Below, one piece after another: positions 5,582 through 6,065 of a DNA stretch of 6,065 bases. Both the position numbers and the translations under genes were made by a program. The notes under the pieces were generated by a model. That model had not been told where the DNA came from. It searched no databases and worked only from the letters and a program-made list of their open reading frames with translations. This DNA is from Oscillospiraceae bacterium (GTDB taxonomy: Bacteria > Bacillota > Clostridia > Oscillospirales > UBA644). The DNA lies in contig SVMP01000125.1 in assembly GCA_015067385.1 (NCBI GenBank), positions 1 to 6,065 of the forward strand. The letters run 5' to 3'. The first letter of the stretch is position 1, and each line of letters begins with the position of its first letter.

Positions 5582-6065
5582 ATGTTAGATCTTGATATAG
5601 AACAGTTTTGGAAAGATGAAGAAACTGCATGGGAAGACAACTGTTTTTCCAAAAACACAAAACAAGTGGCACTCGGTATAAGAATGAGTGAAGAATGTGT
5701 TTTTGCAGAGCTTGGCGAAGAAGGTCAACCCTGGGGATACACCGATCCGATGCGCCGTTACGACCTTAATTGCCGATACAATGAAAAAGCAATAAAGATC
5801 GTCGGCAGACCCTTACTTTCGGAAAGGAAGCCCGATCCCAAAGACGACCTCTTACCGAAGCTTCCGGAGACAAAAGCGATCGGTGAAATTTTCGGCGGTA
5901 AATATATTTTTGACGGTAATACGACCTGGCTGAAAGGCACTCTCGAAGATGCAGATGCTTTAAAGAAAAAACTTGACGAGATAGATATTCTTCTTGCTGA
6001 TAAGGAACAGTTCAAGGCATTTGTTGTTCCGAAGAACTGGGATGCAAAATGTAAAGAAGTTTTCG
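5582..6065 (+). CDS. Unidentified cytoplasmic protein, N-terminal 161 residues (3' end outside window)
   Basis: The frame stays open from the ATG at 5582 to the window end and starts MLDLDIEQFWKDEETAWEDN. It has its own promoter and ribosome binding site, and its codon use resembles the neighbouring genes, so it is a real gene. There is no signal peptide or membrane segment, and composition is charged and soluble-looking. Visible blocks include QVALGIRMSEECVFAELGEE (about 28-47), a YDLNCRYNEKAIKIVGR stretch (about 60-76), a Pro/Asp-rich segment (84-93) and VVPKNWDAKC near the end (about 149-158). From memory of family appearance, the N-terminus resembles uncharacterised Clostridia proteins sometimes assigned to the uroporphyrinogen decarboxylase-like superfamily (MtaA/UroD-type TIM barrels). 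The diagnostic regions would lie beyond the window, so the assignment is weak and no function is claimed. Confidence 0.8.
   Translation, partial: MLDLDIEQFWKDEETAWEDNCFSKNTKQVALGIRMSEECVFAELGEEGQPWGYTDPMRRYDLNCRYNEKAIKIVGRPLLSERKPDPKDDLLPKLPETKAIGEIFGGKYIFDGNTTWLKGTLEDADALKKKLDEIDILLADKEQFKAFVVPKNWDAKCKEVF

Noticed and set aside
5758..6015. Minus-strand frame opposite the gene at 5582
   Set aside because: The + strand frame has a promoter, ribosome binding site and matching codon use; the antisense frame is serine-rich and looks like a shadow.

Overview
The window looks like chromosomal DNA of a low-to-moderate GC Gram-positive bacterium, most plausibly a gut-type Clostridia/Eubacteriales member. 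This rests on near-consensus sigma-A promoters, strong GGAGG ribosome binding sites, short AT-rich intergenic gaps with intrinsic terminators, frequent AGA codons, and a secreted protein built from Flg_new/InlB-like repeats and a BIG2 domain. No rRNA, tRNA, CRISPR array, transposase or phage gene was seen.

Layout: (1) positions 1-979 (+) hold the C-terminal 325 codons of an FtsX/MacB-type ABC transporter permease that begins upstream of the window, closed by an intrinsic terminator. (2) Positions 1177-3636 (+) hold a complete 819-residue paralogue with its own extended -10 promoter, ribosome binding site and terminator. (3) Positions 3709-4818 (-) encode a secreted repeat/Ig-like protein, convergent with the permease and sharing a probable bidirectional terminator at 3646-3674. 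(4) Positions 4975-5424 (-) encode a small zinc-ribbon membrane protein of Tic20/DUF4870-like appearance. (5) A divergent promoter region at about 5425-5581 separates it from a (+) gene starting at 5582, which runs off the end and has no confident function.

The two permeases are tandem duplicates that form separate transcription units. No ATPase partner is visible; it would have to lie upstream or elsewhere. Their shared part is a mosaic: by hand count about 75% DNA identity in some blocks and about 96% in others, which suggests gene conversion rather than uniform divergence. Identity continues 18 bases past the stop codons and ends abruptly inside the terminators.

The other notable region is 4826-4920 (-). 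There a near-consensus promoter for the secreted protein has its -10 box inside the 5' arm of a 14-bp terminator-like hairpin that probably ends the upstream zinc-ribbon gene. Transcripts starting at this promoter would lack most of that arm. They could instead fold an alternative hairpin that competes with a sequence complementary to the ribosome binding site. This is the best candidate in the window for an undescribed regulatory arrangement, but it is inferred from base pairing only.
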